Source of the DNA: Streptacidiphilus carbonis
GTDB taxonomy: Bacteria; Actinomycetota; Actinomycetes; Streptomycetales; Streptomycetaceae
DNA: 64,000 nt
NCBI RefSeq assembly: GCF_000787775.1
Contig: NZ_BBPM01000004.1
Coordinates: forward strand, 180,052-244,051
Reading direction: 5' to 3'
How positions within the stretch are numbered: position 1 is the stretch's first letter; the number at the start of each line of letters is the position of its first letter. This document shows, piece after piece, positions 55,177-64,000 of the stretch. Below the pieces are notes generated by a model. That model was not told the origin of the DNA. It searched no databases and saw nothing but the letters and a program-made list of their open reading frames with translations. A program made the translations under genes and the position numbers.

Positions 55177-58100
55177 ATGGCCGGTCCCGAGCCCCGCACC
55201 CCTGCCAGCAGCGACCCCGCCCAGCCGGCGGCCGACCCGCTGGCGGGCTTCGGCGCGCCCGCGCGCGAGTGGTTCCACGGGGCCTTCCCCGCGCCGACCG
55301 CCGCCCAGGCCGGCGCCTGGCGCGCCATCGGCGAGGGCTCCGACGTGCTGGTGGTGGCGCCGACCGGGTCCGGCAAGACCCTCGCGGCCTTCCTCTCCGC
55401 CCTGGACCGGCTCTCGGTCACCCCGCCGCCGGCCGAGTCCAGGAAGCGCTGCCGGGTGCTCTATGTGTCACCGCTCAAGGCGCTGGCGGTCGACGTCCAG
55501 CGCAATCTCCGCGCCCCGCTGGCGGGTCTGCGCCAGGCCGCCACCCGGCTGGGGCTGCCCGAGCCGGAGATCGAGGTGGGCATCCGCTCGGGCGACACCC
55601 CGGCGGCCGAGCGGCGGCGTTTCGCCACCCATCCGCCGGACATCCTGATCACCACCCCCGAGTCGCTCTTCCTGATCCTCACTTCGGCCGCCCGGGAGGC
55701 GCTGCGCGGCGTGGAGACGGTGATCCTGGACGAGGTGCACGCCGTGGCCGGGACCAAGCGCGGCGCGCACCTGGCACTCACCCTGGAACGGCTCGACCGG
55801 CTGCTGCCCGCCCCGGCCCGGCGGATCGGCCTGTCCGCCACCGTGCGCCCGGTCGACGAGGTGGCGCGATTCCTCAGTCCGCAGCGCAAGGTGACGATCG
55901 TTCAGCCGCCCTCCGAGAAGCGCTTCGACCTCTCCGTGGTGGTCCCGGTCGAGGACCTCGGCGAGCTCTCGGGCGGCAGGCCCGGCACCGAGGAGCCGGA
56001 GAAGAACAGCTCGATCTGGCCCCATGTCGAGGAGCGGATCACCGACCTGGTCCAGGAGCACCGCTCCACCATCGTCTTCGCGAACTCCCGCCGCCTCGCC
56101 GAACGCCTCTGCGGGCGGCTCAACGAGATCGCCTTCGAGCGGACCACCGGCGAATCGCTCGCCGACGTGCACACCCCCGCCCAACTGATGGCCCAGTCCG
56201 GGGTGAACAAGGCCGCCCCGCCGGTGCTGGCCAGGGCGCACCACGGCTCCGTCTCCAAGGAGCAGCGCGCCGACGTCGAGGAGCAGCTGAAGTCCGGACG
56301 GCTCCCGGCCGTGGTCGCCACCTCCAGCCTGGAGCTGGGCATCGACATGGGCGCGGTCGACCTGGTGGTCCAGGTCGAGTCGCCGCCCTCGGTCGCCTCC
56401 GGGCTGCAGCGGGTCGGCCGCGCCGGGCACCAGGTCGGCGCGGTCTCCACCGGGGTGGTCTTCCCCAAGTACCGGGGCGACCTGGTGCAGGCCGCCGTGG
56501 TGGTGGAGCGGATGCGCAGCGGCGCCATCGAGGCGCTGCGGATCCCGCGCAATCCGCTGGACGTGCTGGCCCAGCAGATCGTCGCGGTCACCGCGATGGA
56601 CAGCTGGGACGTGGACGAGCTGCTGGCCATGGTCCGCCGGGCCGCGCCGTTCGCCGCGCTGCCCCAGTCGGCGTTCGAGGCCGTGCTGGACATGCTCGCC
56701 GGGCGCTACCCCTCCGACGCCTTCGCCGAGCTGCGCCCCCGGATCGTCTGGGACCGCGTCGCGGGCACGGTCACCGGACGGCCCGGCGCCCAGCGGCTGG
56801 CGGTCACCTCCGGCGGCACCATCCCGGACCGCGGCCTGTTCGCCGTCTTCCTGGCCGGCCAGGACCCCAAGAAGGGGGGCGGCCGGGTCGGGGAGCTGGA
56901 CGAGGAGATGGTCTACGAGTCGCGGGTCGGCGACGTCTTCACCCTCGGCACCTCGTCCTGGCGGATCGAGGACATCACCCATGACCGGGTGCTGGTCTCC
57001 CCCGCGCCGGGCGTCCCCGGCAAGCTGCCGTTCTGGCACGGCGACTCCCTGGGCCGCCCGCTGGAGCTGGGCCGGGCGCTGGGCGCCTTCCTGCGCGAAC
57101 TCGGAGGGCTGAGCCCCGAGGCCGCGACCGACAGACTGCACGGCGCCGGGCTGGACGACTGGGCCGCGTCCAATCTGCTCGCCTACCTGGCCGAGCAGCG
57201 CCAGGCCACCGGACACCTCCCGGACGACCGCACCATCGTGGTCGAGCGGTTCCGCGACGAACTGGGCGACTGGCGGATCGTGGTGCACTCCCCCTTCGGC
57301 GCCCAGGTGCACGCCCCCTGGGCGCTGGCGCTGGGGGCCCGGCTGGCCGAGAAGCACGGCCTGGACGCCCAGGTGATGCACGCCGACGACGGCATCGTGC
57401 TGCGGCTGCCGGACGCCGACCTGATGGACTTCCCGGCGGACTTCGCCGACCCCGGCGCGCTCGACGCACCCGCCGCGACCGCCGCCGACGAAGCCCCCAT
57501 CGGTGCCGAGGCCACCGTGTTCGACCCGGGGCAGATCGAACAGACCGTCACCGACCAGGTCGGCGGCTCGGCCCTGTTCGCCTCCCGCTTCCGCGAGTGC
57601 GCCGCCCGCGCCCTGCTGCTGCCCCGCCGCAGCCCGGGCCGGCGCACCCCGCTCTGGCAGCAGCGCCAGCGCTCGGCGCAGCTGCTCCAGGTGGCCAGTG
57701 AGTTCGGGTCCTTCCCGATCGTGCTGGAGGCCGTCCGCGAGTGCCTCCAGGACGTCTTCGACGTGCCCGGCCTGGTCGAGCTGATGGGCGACATCGAGTC
57801 GCGCCGGGTCCGCATGGTCGAGGTGACCACCCCGGAGCCGTCGCCGTTCGCCCGCTCGCTGCTGTTCGGCTACGTCGCCCAGTTCCTCTACGAGGGGGAC
57901 TCCCCCCTCGCCGAGCGCCGCGCCGCCGCGCTCGCCCTGGACTCACGGCTGCTCGCCGAACTGCTCGGCCAGGCCGAGCTGCGTGAACTGCTGGACCCGG
58001 CGGTACTGGCCGAGCTGGAGGCCGAGCTCCAGCGGCTCACCCCGGACCGGCGGATCAAGGACGCCGAGGGCCTGGCCGACGCCCTGCGGCTGCTCGGCCC

Positions 58101-59841
58101 GCTGTCCGACGCCGAGCTCGCCGAGCGGGGCTGCGCCGCCGACTGGCCGCCGCAACTGGAGGCCGCCCGTCGGATCATCGCCGTCAGGATCGCCGGCGAG
58201 CAGCGCTGGGCCGCGATCGAGGATGCCGGACGGCTCCGCGACGCCCTGGGCGCCCCGCTGCCCGTGGGCGTTCCCGAGGCCTTCACCGAGCCGGTCAAGG
58301 ACCCCCTCGGCGACCTGCTGGCGCGGCATGCCCGCACCCACGGCCCGTTCACGGTTCATGACGCCGCGGCCCGGTTCGGGCTCGGCCCGGCGGTGGTCCA
58401 GGGCACCCTGCAACGGCTGGCCGCACACGGCCGGGTGGTCCAGGGCGAGTTCCGCCCCGGCGGCTCCGGGGTGGAGTGGTGCGACGCCGAGGTGCTGCGG
58501 CGGCTGCGGCGGCGCTCGCTGGCCGCACTGCGGCACGAGGTGGAGCCGGTGCCGCCGCGGGCGCTGGCCGCCTTCCTGCCGCAGTGGCAGCACCTGGGGT
58601 CGCACCGGCTGCGCGGCATCGACGGCCTGCTGCGGGCGGTCGAGCAGCTGCAGGGCTCACTGGTGCCCGCCTCGGCGCTGGAGCGCATGGTGCTGCCGTC
58701 CCGGGTCGCCGACTACAGCCCGGCCATGCTGGACGAGCTCACCGCCTCCGGCGAGGTGCTCTGGAGCGGCGCCGGAGCGCTGCCCGGCAAGGACGGCTGG
58801 ATCACCCTGGCCCCGGCCGACACCGCGCCGCTGCTGCTCCCCGCCGCACTGCCGCTGGAGCAGACACCGCTGCACCGGGCCGTACTGGCGGCGCTGGCGC
58901 CGGGCTACGGCCTGTTCTTCCGGCAGATCGCCGACCACGTCCAGCAGCAGGGCCTGACCGCCACCCCGGCGGAGCTGGCCACCGCGCTGTGGGATCTGGC
59001 CTGGGCCGGCCGGCTGACCAATGACACCCTCGCTCCGCTGCGGGCCCTGCTGGGCTCCGGACGCACTGCCGGAGCCACCGCCCATCGCGCACCGAGGGCG
59101 ACGCCGCGCGCCCGCTACGGCAGCGCGCGCCCCGCCGCCCGCAGCTCGTCGCTGCCCACCACGGCCGGGCGCTGGTCACTGCTGCCCGCCCCGGTGGCCG
59201 ATCCGACCCAGCGCACCCACGCCCTGGCGCAGACCCTGCTGGACCGCCATGGCGTGGTCACCCGGGGCGCGGTGCAGGCCGAGCGGGCGCCCGGCGGTTT
59301 CGCCGGGGTGTACCGGGTGCTGACGGCCTTCGAGGAGAACGGCCGCACCAGGCGCGGCTATGCGGTCGAAGGCCTGGGCGCGGCCCAGTTCGCCACCGAC
59401 GGCGCCATCGACCGGCTCCGCGCCGTCGCGACCCGGCTCCCCGGCGGCGGCACCGAGGACCGGGCTCCCAGCGCGGTCGTACTCGCCGCCGCCGACCCGG
59501 CCAACGCCTACGGCGCCGCACTGCCCTGGCCGGAGGCCCCGGCCGGGCAGACCTCGGGCCACAAGCCGGGGCGCAAGGCCGGTTCCCTGGTGGTCCTGCT
59601 GGACGGCGAACTGACGGTCTACCTCGAACGCGGCGGCAAGTCGATGCTGTCCTGGGCGCCGGACGAGGCCACCCTGCGAGCGGCCGCGGACGCGCTCACC
59701 GGCGCGGTGCACTCGGGCGTCGTCCCCGCCCTCGCCGTGGAACGCATCAACGGCGAGGCCGCACTGACGTCCGCGCTGAGCGCCCCGCTGGAGGCCGCCG
59801 GCTTCCACCCGACCCCACGGGGGCTCCGGCTCCGCGCCTGA
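55177..59841 (+). CDS. lhr: Lhr-family ATP-dependent helicase
   Basis: A 1554-aa SF2 helicase. Walker A lysine is residue 67 (VVAPTGSGKTLAAFLSALDR); the DEVH box starts at 185 (VILDEVHAVAGTKRGAHLAL). Motif IV-VI text is TIVFANSRRLAERLCGRLNE, VVATSSLELGIDMGAVDLVV and LQRVGRAGHQVGAVSTGVVF. A winged-helix/beta-sheet Lhr core and a long C-terminal extension (to PTPRGLRLRA) match full-length Lhr (E. coli 1538 aa), whose C-terminus carries a DNA glycosylase activity. Likely a repair helicase. A near C-terminal Ala/Arg-rich stretch (about 1300-1340) is low complexity. Confidence 0.95.
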   Translation: MAGPEPRTPASSDPAQPAADPLAGFGAPAREWFHGAFPAPTAAQAGAWRAIGEGSDVLVVAPTGSGKTLAAFLSALDRLSVTPPPAESRKRCRVLYVSPLKALAVDVQRNLRAPLAGLRQAATRLGLPEPEIEVGIRSGDTPAAERRRFATHPPDILITTPESLFLILTSAAREALRGVETVILDEVHAVAGTKRGAHLALTLERLDRLLPAPARRIGLSATVRPVDEVARFLSPQRKVTIVQPPSEKRFDLSVVVPVEDLGELSGGRPGTEEPEKNSSIWPHVEERITDLVQEHRSTIVFANSRRLAERLCGRLNEIAFERTTGESLADVHTPAQLMAQSGVNKAAPPVLARAHHGSVSKEQRADVEEQLKSGRLPAVVATSSLELGIDMGAVDLVVQVESPPSVASGLQRVGRAGHQVGAVSTGVVFPKYRGDLVQAAVVVERMRSGAIEALRIPRNPLDVLAQQIVAVTAMDSWDVDELLAMVRRAAPFAALPQSAFEAVLDMLAGRYPSDAFAELRPRIVWDRVAGTVTGRPGAQRLAVTSGGTIPDRGLFAVFLAGQDPKKGGGRVGELDEEMVYESRVGDVFTLGTSSWRIEDITHDRVLVSPAPGVPGKLPFWHGDSLGRPLELGRALGAFLRELGGLSPEAATDRLHGAGLDDWAASNLLAYLAEQRQATGHLPDDRTIVVERFRDELGDWRIVVHSPFGAQVHAPWALALGARLAEKHGLDAQVMHADDGIVLRLPDADLMDFPADFADPGALDAPAATAADEAPIGAEATVFDPGQIEQTVTDQVGGSALFASRFRECAARALLLPRRSPGRRTPLWQQRQRSAQLLQVASEFGSFPIVLEAVRECLQDVFDVPGLVELMGDIESRRVRMVEVTTPEPSPFARSLLFGYVAQFLYEGDSPLAERRAAALALDSRLLAELLGQAELRELLDPAVLAELEAELQRLTPDRRIKDAEGLADALRLLGPLSDAELAERGCAADWPPQLEAARRIIAVRIAGEQRWAAIEDAGRLRDALGAPLPVGVPEAFTEPVKDPLGDLLARHARTHGPFTVHDAAARFGLGPAVVQGTLQRLAAHGRVVQGEFRPGGSGVEWCDAEVLRRLRRRSLAALRHEVEPVPPRALAAFLPQWQHLGSHRLRGIDGLLRAVEQLQGSLVPASALERMVLPSRVADYSPAMLDELTASGEVLWSGAGALPGKDGWITLAPADTAPLLLPAALPLEQTPLHRAVLAALAPGYGLFFRQIADHVQQQGLTATPAELATALWDLAWAGRLTNDTLAPLRALLGSGRTAGATAHRAPRATPRARYGSARPAARSSSLPTTAGRWSLLPAPVADPTQRTHALAQTLLDRHGVVTRGAVQAERAPGGFAGVYRVLTAFEENGRTRRGYAVEGLGAAQFATDGAIDRLRAVATRLPGGGTEDRAPSAVVLAAADPANAYGAALPWPEAPAGQTSGHKPGRKAGSLVVLLDGELTVYLERGGKSMLSWAPDEATLRAAADALTGAVHSGVVPALAVERINGEAALTSALSAPLEAAGFHPTPRGLRLRA

Positions 59842-59863
59842 CTGCGGCGTCCGCCTGGTTGAT

Positions 59864-59936
59864 CGCGCAGTTCCGCGCGCCCCTGACCATGTGCAACCGG
59901 GCCGGCTGCCGACCCCTGGGGCGCGGGAACTGCGCG
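59864..59936. repeat. Streptomycete intergenic repeat with long hairpin (copy 3)
   Basis: CGCGCAGTTC (59864-59873) pairs with GAACTGCGCG (59927-59936); the flanking CGCGCGCCCC and GGGGCGCG extend the stem. Same family as 49391-49440. It follows the lhr stop and probably terminates it. Confidence 0.8.
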
Positions 59937-59958
59937 ACAGGCCGTCCACGATCCGCAG

Positions 59959-60198
59959 CTAGGAACCGTCCGGAGGCTCCACCGGCGGACGCACCCTACG
60001 GCGGGGCCGAAAGCGGGTGCTGTGCACCGGCAGCAGACTCAGTGTCCACCCCCCGGCGAACATCAGCCCCACCCCGCTGCGTGCACTGAGCAGCCCGCTC
60101 AGCAACGCGCCCCAGCAGGCGAGGGTCGCCACCGCGGTCGCCCCCCACAGCAGCGGGCTCCGGTGCGGGAATCCACCGGCTATCGAGGGCCTTCTCAT
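59959..60198 (-). CDS. Small predicted membrane protein
   Basis: A possible 79-aa protein with two hydrophobic stretches (WGATAVATLACWGALLSGLL and VGLMFAGGWTLSLLPV) and a basic/proline-rich tail (RFRPRRRVRPPVEPP). It has an ATG with GGCGGTG upstream, and lies alone on the minus strand between the lhr repeat and the clgR terminator. Length, hydrophobicity and position favour a real gene, but I recognise no family. Confidence 0.5.
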   Translation of the reverse strand: MRRPSIAGGFPHRSPLLWGATAVATLACWGALLSGLLSARSGVGLMFAGGWTLSLLPVHSTRFRPRRRVRPPVEPPDGS

Positions 60199-60288
60199 TC
60201 AGCACCGCCTTGGAGAGCCCGCCAGGAGCGGCGGAGCAGAAATTCCATCGTAGCCAGATACCGACAAAGCGGTCAGATCGCATAAGGC

Positions 60289-60312
60289 CGATCGATGCAC
60301 CGATCGATGCAC
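60289..60312. repeat. 12-bp tandem direct repeat
   Basis: CGATCGATGCAC occurs at 60289-60300 and again at 60301-60312, between the small membrane protein and the clgR terminator. Each copy contains the CGATCG palindrome. Role unknown. Confidence 0.8.
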
Positions 60313-60336
60313 AAAGGGGCGCGCAGCACACAGCAG

Positions 60337-60371
60337 TGCGCCGGTGACTCCGGGTGGGAGTCACCGGCGCA
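60337..60371. terminator. Terminator of clgR
   Basis: TGCGCCGGTGACTC (60337-60350) and GAGTCACCGGCGCA (60358-60371) give a perfect 14-bp stem with a 7-nt loop, 19 bp after the clgR stop. Confidence 0.9.
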
Positions 60372-60390
60372 CAGGTGCCGGGGGTCGTCG

Positions 60391-60747
60391 TCAGGCTGCG
60401 ACGACGTCCATGGCGCTGGCCTTGGGAACCAGCGACGGCATTCGATCGGGCGCACCGGCGGGTACCGGCACCGGCTCGACCAGGACCGGCCGCACCGGCT
60501 CGCCGGCAGCCAGCTCGGCGAGCGAGAGCTCGTCGCTCACCTCACGCATGACCTCGGACATACGCACGTCCAAGGCGTCGCAGATGGCGGAGAGCAGCTC
60601 GGAGGAGGCCTCCTTCTGACCGCGTTCCACCTCGGACAGGTAGCCGAGCGAAACCCGGGCGGCGGCAGAGACCTCGCGCAGGGTGCGGCCCTGGCGCTGG
60701 CGCTGCCGACGCAGCACGTCACCCAACAGACGACGGAGCAGAATCAT
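60391..60747 (-). CDS. clgR: Transcriptional activator ClgR of clp protease genes
   Basis: A 118-aa XRE-type regulator that activates clp and related protease genes. The helix-turn-helix is [20 protein letters not shown], followed by [20 protein letters not shown]. The whole N-terminal 80 residues match the streptomycete ClgR pattern. The C-terminus ends in DVVAA, a Clp-type degradation signal of the kind reported for ClgR. The ATG at 60747 follows AGGAGGGAGCC. Third in the rimO-pgsA-cinA direction but separated from cinA by 192 bp, so it probably has its own promoter. Confidence 0.94.
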   Translation of the reverse strand: MILLRRLLGDVLRRQRQRQGRTLREVSAAARVSLGYLSEVERGQKEASSELLSAICDALDVRMSEVMREVSDELSLAELAAGEPVRPVLVEPVPVPAGAPDRMPSLVPKASAMDVVAA

Positions 60748-60939
60748 CGGTGGCTCCCTCCTTGGACCGCGGCTCGAGACGTCACTGCCCCACCGTACCG
60801 CTTGGCCCGCGTCGCGTGCGGGGAGCCCGGTCGTGTTCACTCTGAGCTGTATCCATGGCCCCTCCCCTGCCGTTCGCGGTATGGACGCCGACTGTTTCCG
60901 GTCCATCACTTGTTCCTATTCCCGGTGGGACCACCCTCA

Positions 60940-61440
60940 CTAACCCTCCGGACCTTCACTGTTGCCGGATCGCAGTGCCTCGCCCAGCAGCGCGAGGGCG
61001 GCCTCCACGGTCCTGCGTCGGATTGTGGCACGCCCCTGTGACAACAGGAGCGAGGAGCGGAATACTCCCTTCGGCCCCGCCACGGCCAGGTGTACGGTGC
61101 CCACCGGCTGCCCGTCCTGGGGGTCGGGACCGGCCACTCCGGTGGTGGCGACCCCGTAGTCCGCCCCCATCAGCCGCCGTACGCCCTCGGCCATCTGCTC
61201 CGCGACGGCGGGGTCCACCGCTCCCTTCGCGGCGAGCAAGTCCGGGTCCACGCCGAGCACCGAGCCCTTGAGTTCGGTGGCGTAGGCGGTGACCGAGCCC
61301 CGGAACGCCCGGGAGGCACCGGGGACGGCGACCAACTCGGCCGCCAGCAGACCGCCGGTCAGCGATTCGGCCACGGCGACCGTCGCACCGGCCGCCACCA
61401 GCGCCGCGAGCACCTCCTCGGCCGCGCCGGCAGCGCTCAC
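60940..61440 (-). CDS. CinA-type nicotinamide-nucleotide amidase
   Basis: A 166-aa single-domain CinA C-terminal protein that deamidates NMN. Family signatures are VAVAESLTGGLLAAELVAVP, GASRAFRGSVTAYATELKGS and YGVATTGVAGPDPQDGQPVG. The N-terminal molybdopterin-like domain of full CinA is absent, as is usual in streptomycetes. GTG start overlaps pgsA by 4 bp (GTGA). Confidence 0.94.
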   Translation of the reverse strand: MSAAGAAEEVLAALVAAGATVAVAESLTGGLLAAELVAVPGASRAFRGSVTAYATELKGSVLGVDPDLLAAKGAVDPAVAEQMAEGVRRLMGADYGVATTGVAGPDPQDGQPVGTVHLAVAGPKGVFRSSLLLSQGRATIRRRTVEAALALLGEALRSGNSEGPEG

Positions 61441-62126
61441 GAGGAAGCCGCCCGCTCACGCGCCAGCCCGGCCCGGCGCAGCACCACGGCCTGGCGCACG
61501 TAGTCGAGCCCGGTACCCACGGTGAGCAGCACCGCGACCCCCATCAGCCAGGCCCGCGCACTCGCCAGCGGTCCGCTGAGCACCAGTACGTACATGCCCA
61601 CCGCGATGCCCTGGGTGAGGGTCTTCAGCTTGCCGCCGCGACTGGCCGGAATCACCCCGTGCCGGATCACCCAGAACCGCATCAGTGTGATTCCGATCTC
61701 ACGGACCAGGATGACGATCGTCACCCACCACGGCAGGTCGCCCAGCGCGGAGAGGGCCACCAGCGCCGTGCCCATGATCGCCTTGTCGGCGATCGGGTCC
61801 GCGATCTTGCCGAAGTCGCTGACCAGGCCCATCCGCCGGGCCAGCTCACCGTCGAAAAGGTCGGTGATCATGGCGATGGCGAAGGACGCCCAGGCCACCG
61901 CGCGCCACTTGGGGTCGTGGCCGCCGTCGGCCAGCAGCAGCGCGGCGAAGACCGGGACGATCAGCAGCCGCAGCATGGTCAGCATATTGGGGATGTTCCA
62001 CAGGCTGGGCCGGCCCCCGGACTCGTCCCGGACCTCCAGCTGCGGGGTCTTGCCGGCGCCGCCGTCCTGGCCGGCCGTGCTCCTGACGGCCCCGCCTCTG
62101 GCTCCCCCCTCGGCGCCTGCGCTCAC
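61437..62126 (-). CDS. pgsA: CDP-diacylglycerol-glycerol-3-phosphate 3-phosphatidyltransferase
   Basis: A 229-aa membrane enzyme making phosphatidylglycerol phosphate. The CDP-alcohol phosphotransferase motif is complete across [20 protein letters not shown] plus ADPIADK (DG-AR-G-D-D). About five helices, with [20 protein letters not shown] first. The ~40-residue N-terminus is polar. The GTG overlaps the rimO stop (GTGA), and its stop overlaps cinA. Confidence 0.95.
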   Translation of the reverse strand: MSAGAEGGARGGAVRSTAGQDGGAGKTPQLEVRDESGGRPSLWNIPNMLTMLRLLIVPVFAALLLADGGHDPKWRAVAWASFAIAMITDLFDGELARRMGLVSDFGKIADPIADKAIMGTALVALSALGDLPWWVTIVILVREIGITLMRFWVIRHGVIPASRGGKLKTLTQGIAVGMYVLVLSGPLASARAWLMGVAVLLTVGTGLDYVRQAVVLRRAGLARERAASS

Positions 62127-63637
62127 GCGCCCACCCCGGCAGCCGTCCCCAGCACCTCGGCGATCAGGTCCACACCCTCGCTGGCCACGACCTTGGCCAC
62201 CAGCAGGTCGCCGACCTTCACCCCGTCCAGTTCCCCGGTCAGCGAGGTGATTCCGTCGGTCTCCGGGGCCTGGTGCTCGGCGCGGCCGATCACCGAGCCG
62301 TCGCCGTCGTTCTCCTCGGCGTCCTCGTCGATCGACTCGACCAGGACGGTGACCGTGCTGCCGATCCGCTCCTCGGCGCGCTGCGCGGTCATCTCCTCGG
62401 CGAGCCGGCTGATCCGCGCCAGCCGCTCGGCTACCACGTCCTCCGGGAGCTTGCCGTCGTAGTCGGCCGCCTCGGTGCCGTCCTCGTCGGAGTAGCCGAA
62501 GACGCCGATGGCGTCCAGCCGGGCGTGGGTGAGGAAGCGTTCCAGCTCGGCCAGGTCCGCCTCGGTCTCGCCGGGGAAGCCGACGATGAAGTTGGAGCGG
62601 GCGCCGGCCTCCGGGGCCTTGGCCCGGATCTGGTCCAGCAGCGCCAGGAAGCGGTCGGTGTCGCCGAAGCGGCGCATCCGGCGCAGCACATCGGCCGCCG
62701 AGTGCTGGAAGGACAGGTCGAAGTAGGGCACCACGCCGGGGGTCGCGGTCAGCGCGTCGATCAGGCCGGGGCGCATCTCGGCCGGTTGCAGGTAGCTGAC
62801 CCGGACCCGCTCCAGCCCCTCGATCGCGGCCAGTTCCGGCAACAGCGTCTCCAGCAGCCGGATGTCGCCCAGGTCCTTGCCGTAGGAGGTGTTGTTCTCA
62901 CTGACCAGCATGATCTCGCGGACCCCCTGCTCGGCGAGCCAGCGGGCCTCGTTGAGGACGTCCGAGGGACGGCGGGAGAGGAAGGAGCCGCGGAAGGCGG
63001 GGATGGCGCAGAAGGAGCAGCGCCGGTCGCAGCCCGAGGCCAGCTTCACCGAGGCGACCGGACTGTCGTCCAGTCGGCGCCGCAGCATCCGCGGTCCGGA
63101 GACCGGGGCCAGCCCCTCCGGGAGGTCCTCGATCGGCAGGTCCTCGATCGGGGTCTCCTCGCCGTGTCCGGGCAGCGCGACCGCGCCGCCCTCGGCGGCG
63201 GCCTGCCGCTCGACCGGGCTCAGCGGCAGCAGCTTGCGGCGGTCCCTGGGGACGTGCGAGGTGTGCTTGCCGCCGGAGAGGATGGTCTGCAGCCGGTCGG
63301 TGATGTCGGCGTAGTCGTCGAACCCCAGCACCGCGTCGGCCTCCGGCAGGGCCTCGGCCAGTTCCTTGCCGTAGCGCTCGGCCATGCAGCCGACCGCGAC
63401 GACCGCCTGGGTCCGGCCGTGGCCCTTGAGGTCGTTCGCCTCCAGCAGGGCGTCGACCGAGTCCTTCTTGGCCGCCTCGACGAAGCCGCAGGTGTTCACG
63501 ACCGCGACGTCGGCGTCCGCCGCGTCCAGGACCAGCTCCCAGCCGTCGGCCTCCAGGCGCCCGGCGAGTTCCTCGGAATCCACCTCGTTGCGGGCGCATC
63601 CGAGCGTGACAAGGGCGACTGTGCGGCGTGGGGACAT
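62123..63637 (-). CDS. rimO: Ribosomal protein S12 methylthiotransferase RimO
   Basis: A 504-aa radical-SAM enzyme that methylthiolates an Asp of S12. MTTase cysteines are in [35 protein letters not shown] and [11 protein letters not shown]. The radical-SAM triad is [21 protein letters not shown] linker between domains holds the repeat [13 protein letters not shown]. The TRAM domain closes the protein. ATG at 63637. First gene of rimO-pgsA-cinA. Confidence 0.96.
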   Translation of the reverse strand: MSPRRTVALVTLGCARNEVDSEELAGRLEADGWELVLDAADADVAVVNTCGFVEAAKKDSVDALLEANDLKGHGRTQAVVAVGCMAERYGKELAEALPEADAVLGFDDYADITDRLQTILSGGKHTSHVPRDRRKLLPLSPVERQAAAEGGAVALPGHGEETPIEDLPIEDLPEGLAPVSGPRMLRRRLDDSPVASVKLASGCDRRCSFCAIPAFRGSFLSRRPSDVLNEARWLAEQGVREIMLVSENNTSYGKDLGDIRLLETLLPELAAIEGLERVRVSYLQPAEMRPGLIDALTATPGVVPYFDLSFQHSAADVLRRMRRFGDTDRFLALLDQIRAKAPEAGARSNFIVGFPGETEADLAELERFLTHARLDAIGVFGYSDEDGTEAADYDGKLPEDVVAERLARISRLAEEMTAQRAEERIGSTVTVLVESIDEDAEENDGDGSVIGRAEHQAPETDGITSLTGELDGVKVGDLLVAKVVASEGVDLIAEVLGTAAGVGA

Positions 63638-63677
63638 GACGCCAAGATTACCGAGGTTTTCAGCGCGGTGACGCGAA

Positions 63678-63716
63678 GGGCCCGCAGCGGCGTTGTCGAT
63701 CTTGCGCTGCGGGCCC
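63678..63716. terminator. Terminator between the RodZ-like gene and rimO
   Basis: GGGCCCGCAGCG (63678-63689) and CGCTGCGGGCCC (63705-63716) form a perfect 12-bp stem with a 15-nt loop, 25 bp after the RodZ-like stop. It suggests rimO has its own promoter in the 40 bp that remain. Confidence 0.85.
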
Positions 63717-63741
63717 TCGGCCGCTCCTGCGGACGGCCTGC

Positions 63742-64000
63742 TCACCCGGCCTGCGGGTCGCCCGGGGTGTACGTCGCCTTGACCACCTGGCCGTCGTTCC
63801 CGGCCTGGCCGAGATCCTTGCCGTTCACCCAGAGGTGCGCCGCGCCGCCGTCGCCGTAGACCACCTTGAGGCTCTTGGCGTCGGTGAAGACCTTGGAGTC
63901 GCCCTTGGCCAGGTCGCCCTGGAAGAGCTGGTCGCCCTTGCTGTTCTGCACCAGCAGCCAGCTGTCGCCCGACTCGGCGCTCACCTTGAGGGTGACCCGG
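63742..64000 (-). CDS. C-terminal part of a RodZ-like (DUF4115) protein
   Basis: The last 86 residues of a gene continuing past the right edge. [20 protein letters not shown], then [20 protein letters not shown] and [20 protein letters not shown] fit the extracytoplasmic DUF4115 beta-domain that ends helix-turn-helix/membrane RodZ-type proteins. A gene of this type lies ahead of rimO in streptomycetes. Confidence 0.82.
   Translation of the reverse strand, partial: RVTLKVSAESGDSWLLVQNSKGDQLFQGDLAKGDSKVFTDAKSLKVVYGDGGAAHLWVNGKDLGQAGNDGQVVKATYTPGDPQAG

Noticed and set aside
55468-57381. Long antisense frame within lhr
   Set aside because: Shadow of the lhr reading frame; composition is His/Gly/Val/Glu-rich with no motif.
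60871-60890. GTTCGC near the clgR promoter as a ClgR box
   Set aside because: The GCG(AAC) half is missing at the required spacing.

Overview
The window is chromosomal DNA of very high G+C from an actinobacterium, almost certainly a member of the Streptomycetaceae. It carries a B12-dependent ribonucleotide reductase paired with NrdR, an actinobacterial LexA, ClgR, a second RelA/SpoT homologue, an MT0933-type antitoxin, DUF3046 and DUF4192 proteins, and GTG/TTG starts. The backbone gene order (recQ, rnhB, nrdJ-nrdR, lexA, dinG-like, hflX, rshA, dapF, miaA, miaB, recX-recA, lhr-like, clgR-cinA-pgsA-rimO) matches, as I recall it, the S. coelicolor stretch from about SCO5815 down to SCO5750. I see no rRNA, tRNA, insertion sequence, prophage or CRISPR array.

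Layout. Positions 1-7.8 kb hold an unusual ABC ATPase (cut by the left edge), a NUDIX/NrtR-like regulator, a DUF4192 protein, a RecQ helicase with a phosphoribosyltransferase-like tail, two conserved unknowns and rnhB. Positions 8.0-14.6 kb look accessory: two DHA2-type drug exporters, each beside its own regulator (TetR divergent, MarR upstream), with a dapA paralogue, a YciI protein and a histidine phosphatase between them. Positions 14.6-22 kb are DNA precursor and SOS genes: nrdR-nrdJ with NrdR boxes, then lexA with a LexA box convergent on a dinG-like helicase.

Positions 22-29 kb hold a compact five-gene operon for an NRPS-independent siderophore. It encodes a class III aminotransferase, a PLP decarboxylase, an IucA/IucC synthetase, a GNAT acyltransferase and an amine N-hydroxylase. 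The first four genes are joined by 4-bp start/stop overlaps. The logic is that of rhizobactin/schizokinen pathways: diaminobutyrate to 1,3-diaminopropane, hydroxylation, acylation, then joining to a carboxylate such as citrate. Only one NIS synthetase is present, with no transporter and no visible iron box.

Positions 29-46 kb are stringent response, ribosome, cell-wall and tRNA-modification genes (hflX, rshA, dapF, miaA, miaB) with a TAXI solute-binding protein, a MerR-hydrolase operon, a methyltransferase and a two-component system. They end at a lone, degenerate GluA-like ATPase. Positions 46-49.4 kb carry an FAD monooxygenase and a sulfur operon (cysteine dioxygenase, rhodanese) behind a probable leader peptide. 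Positions 49.5-64 kb carry RNase Y, recA-recX under a LexA box, a subtilase with DUF3046, a giant Lhr-type helicase, clgR and the rimO-pgsA-cinA operon. The window ends inside a RodZ-like gene.

Points that stand out are the siderophore operon, a perfect 12-bp hairpin covering the ribosome binding site of the second exporter, several operator dyads inside promoters, two ABC ATPases with substituted catalytic motifs, and a 39-bp tandem duplication inside miaB.
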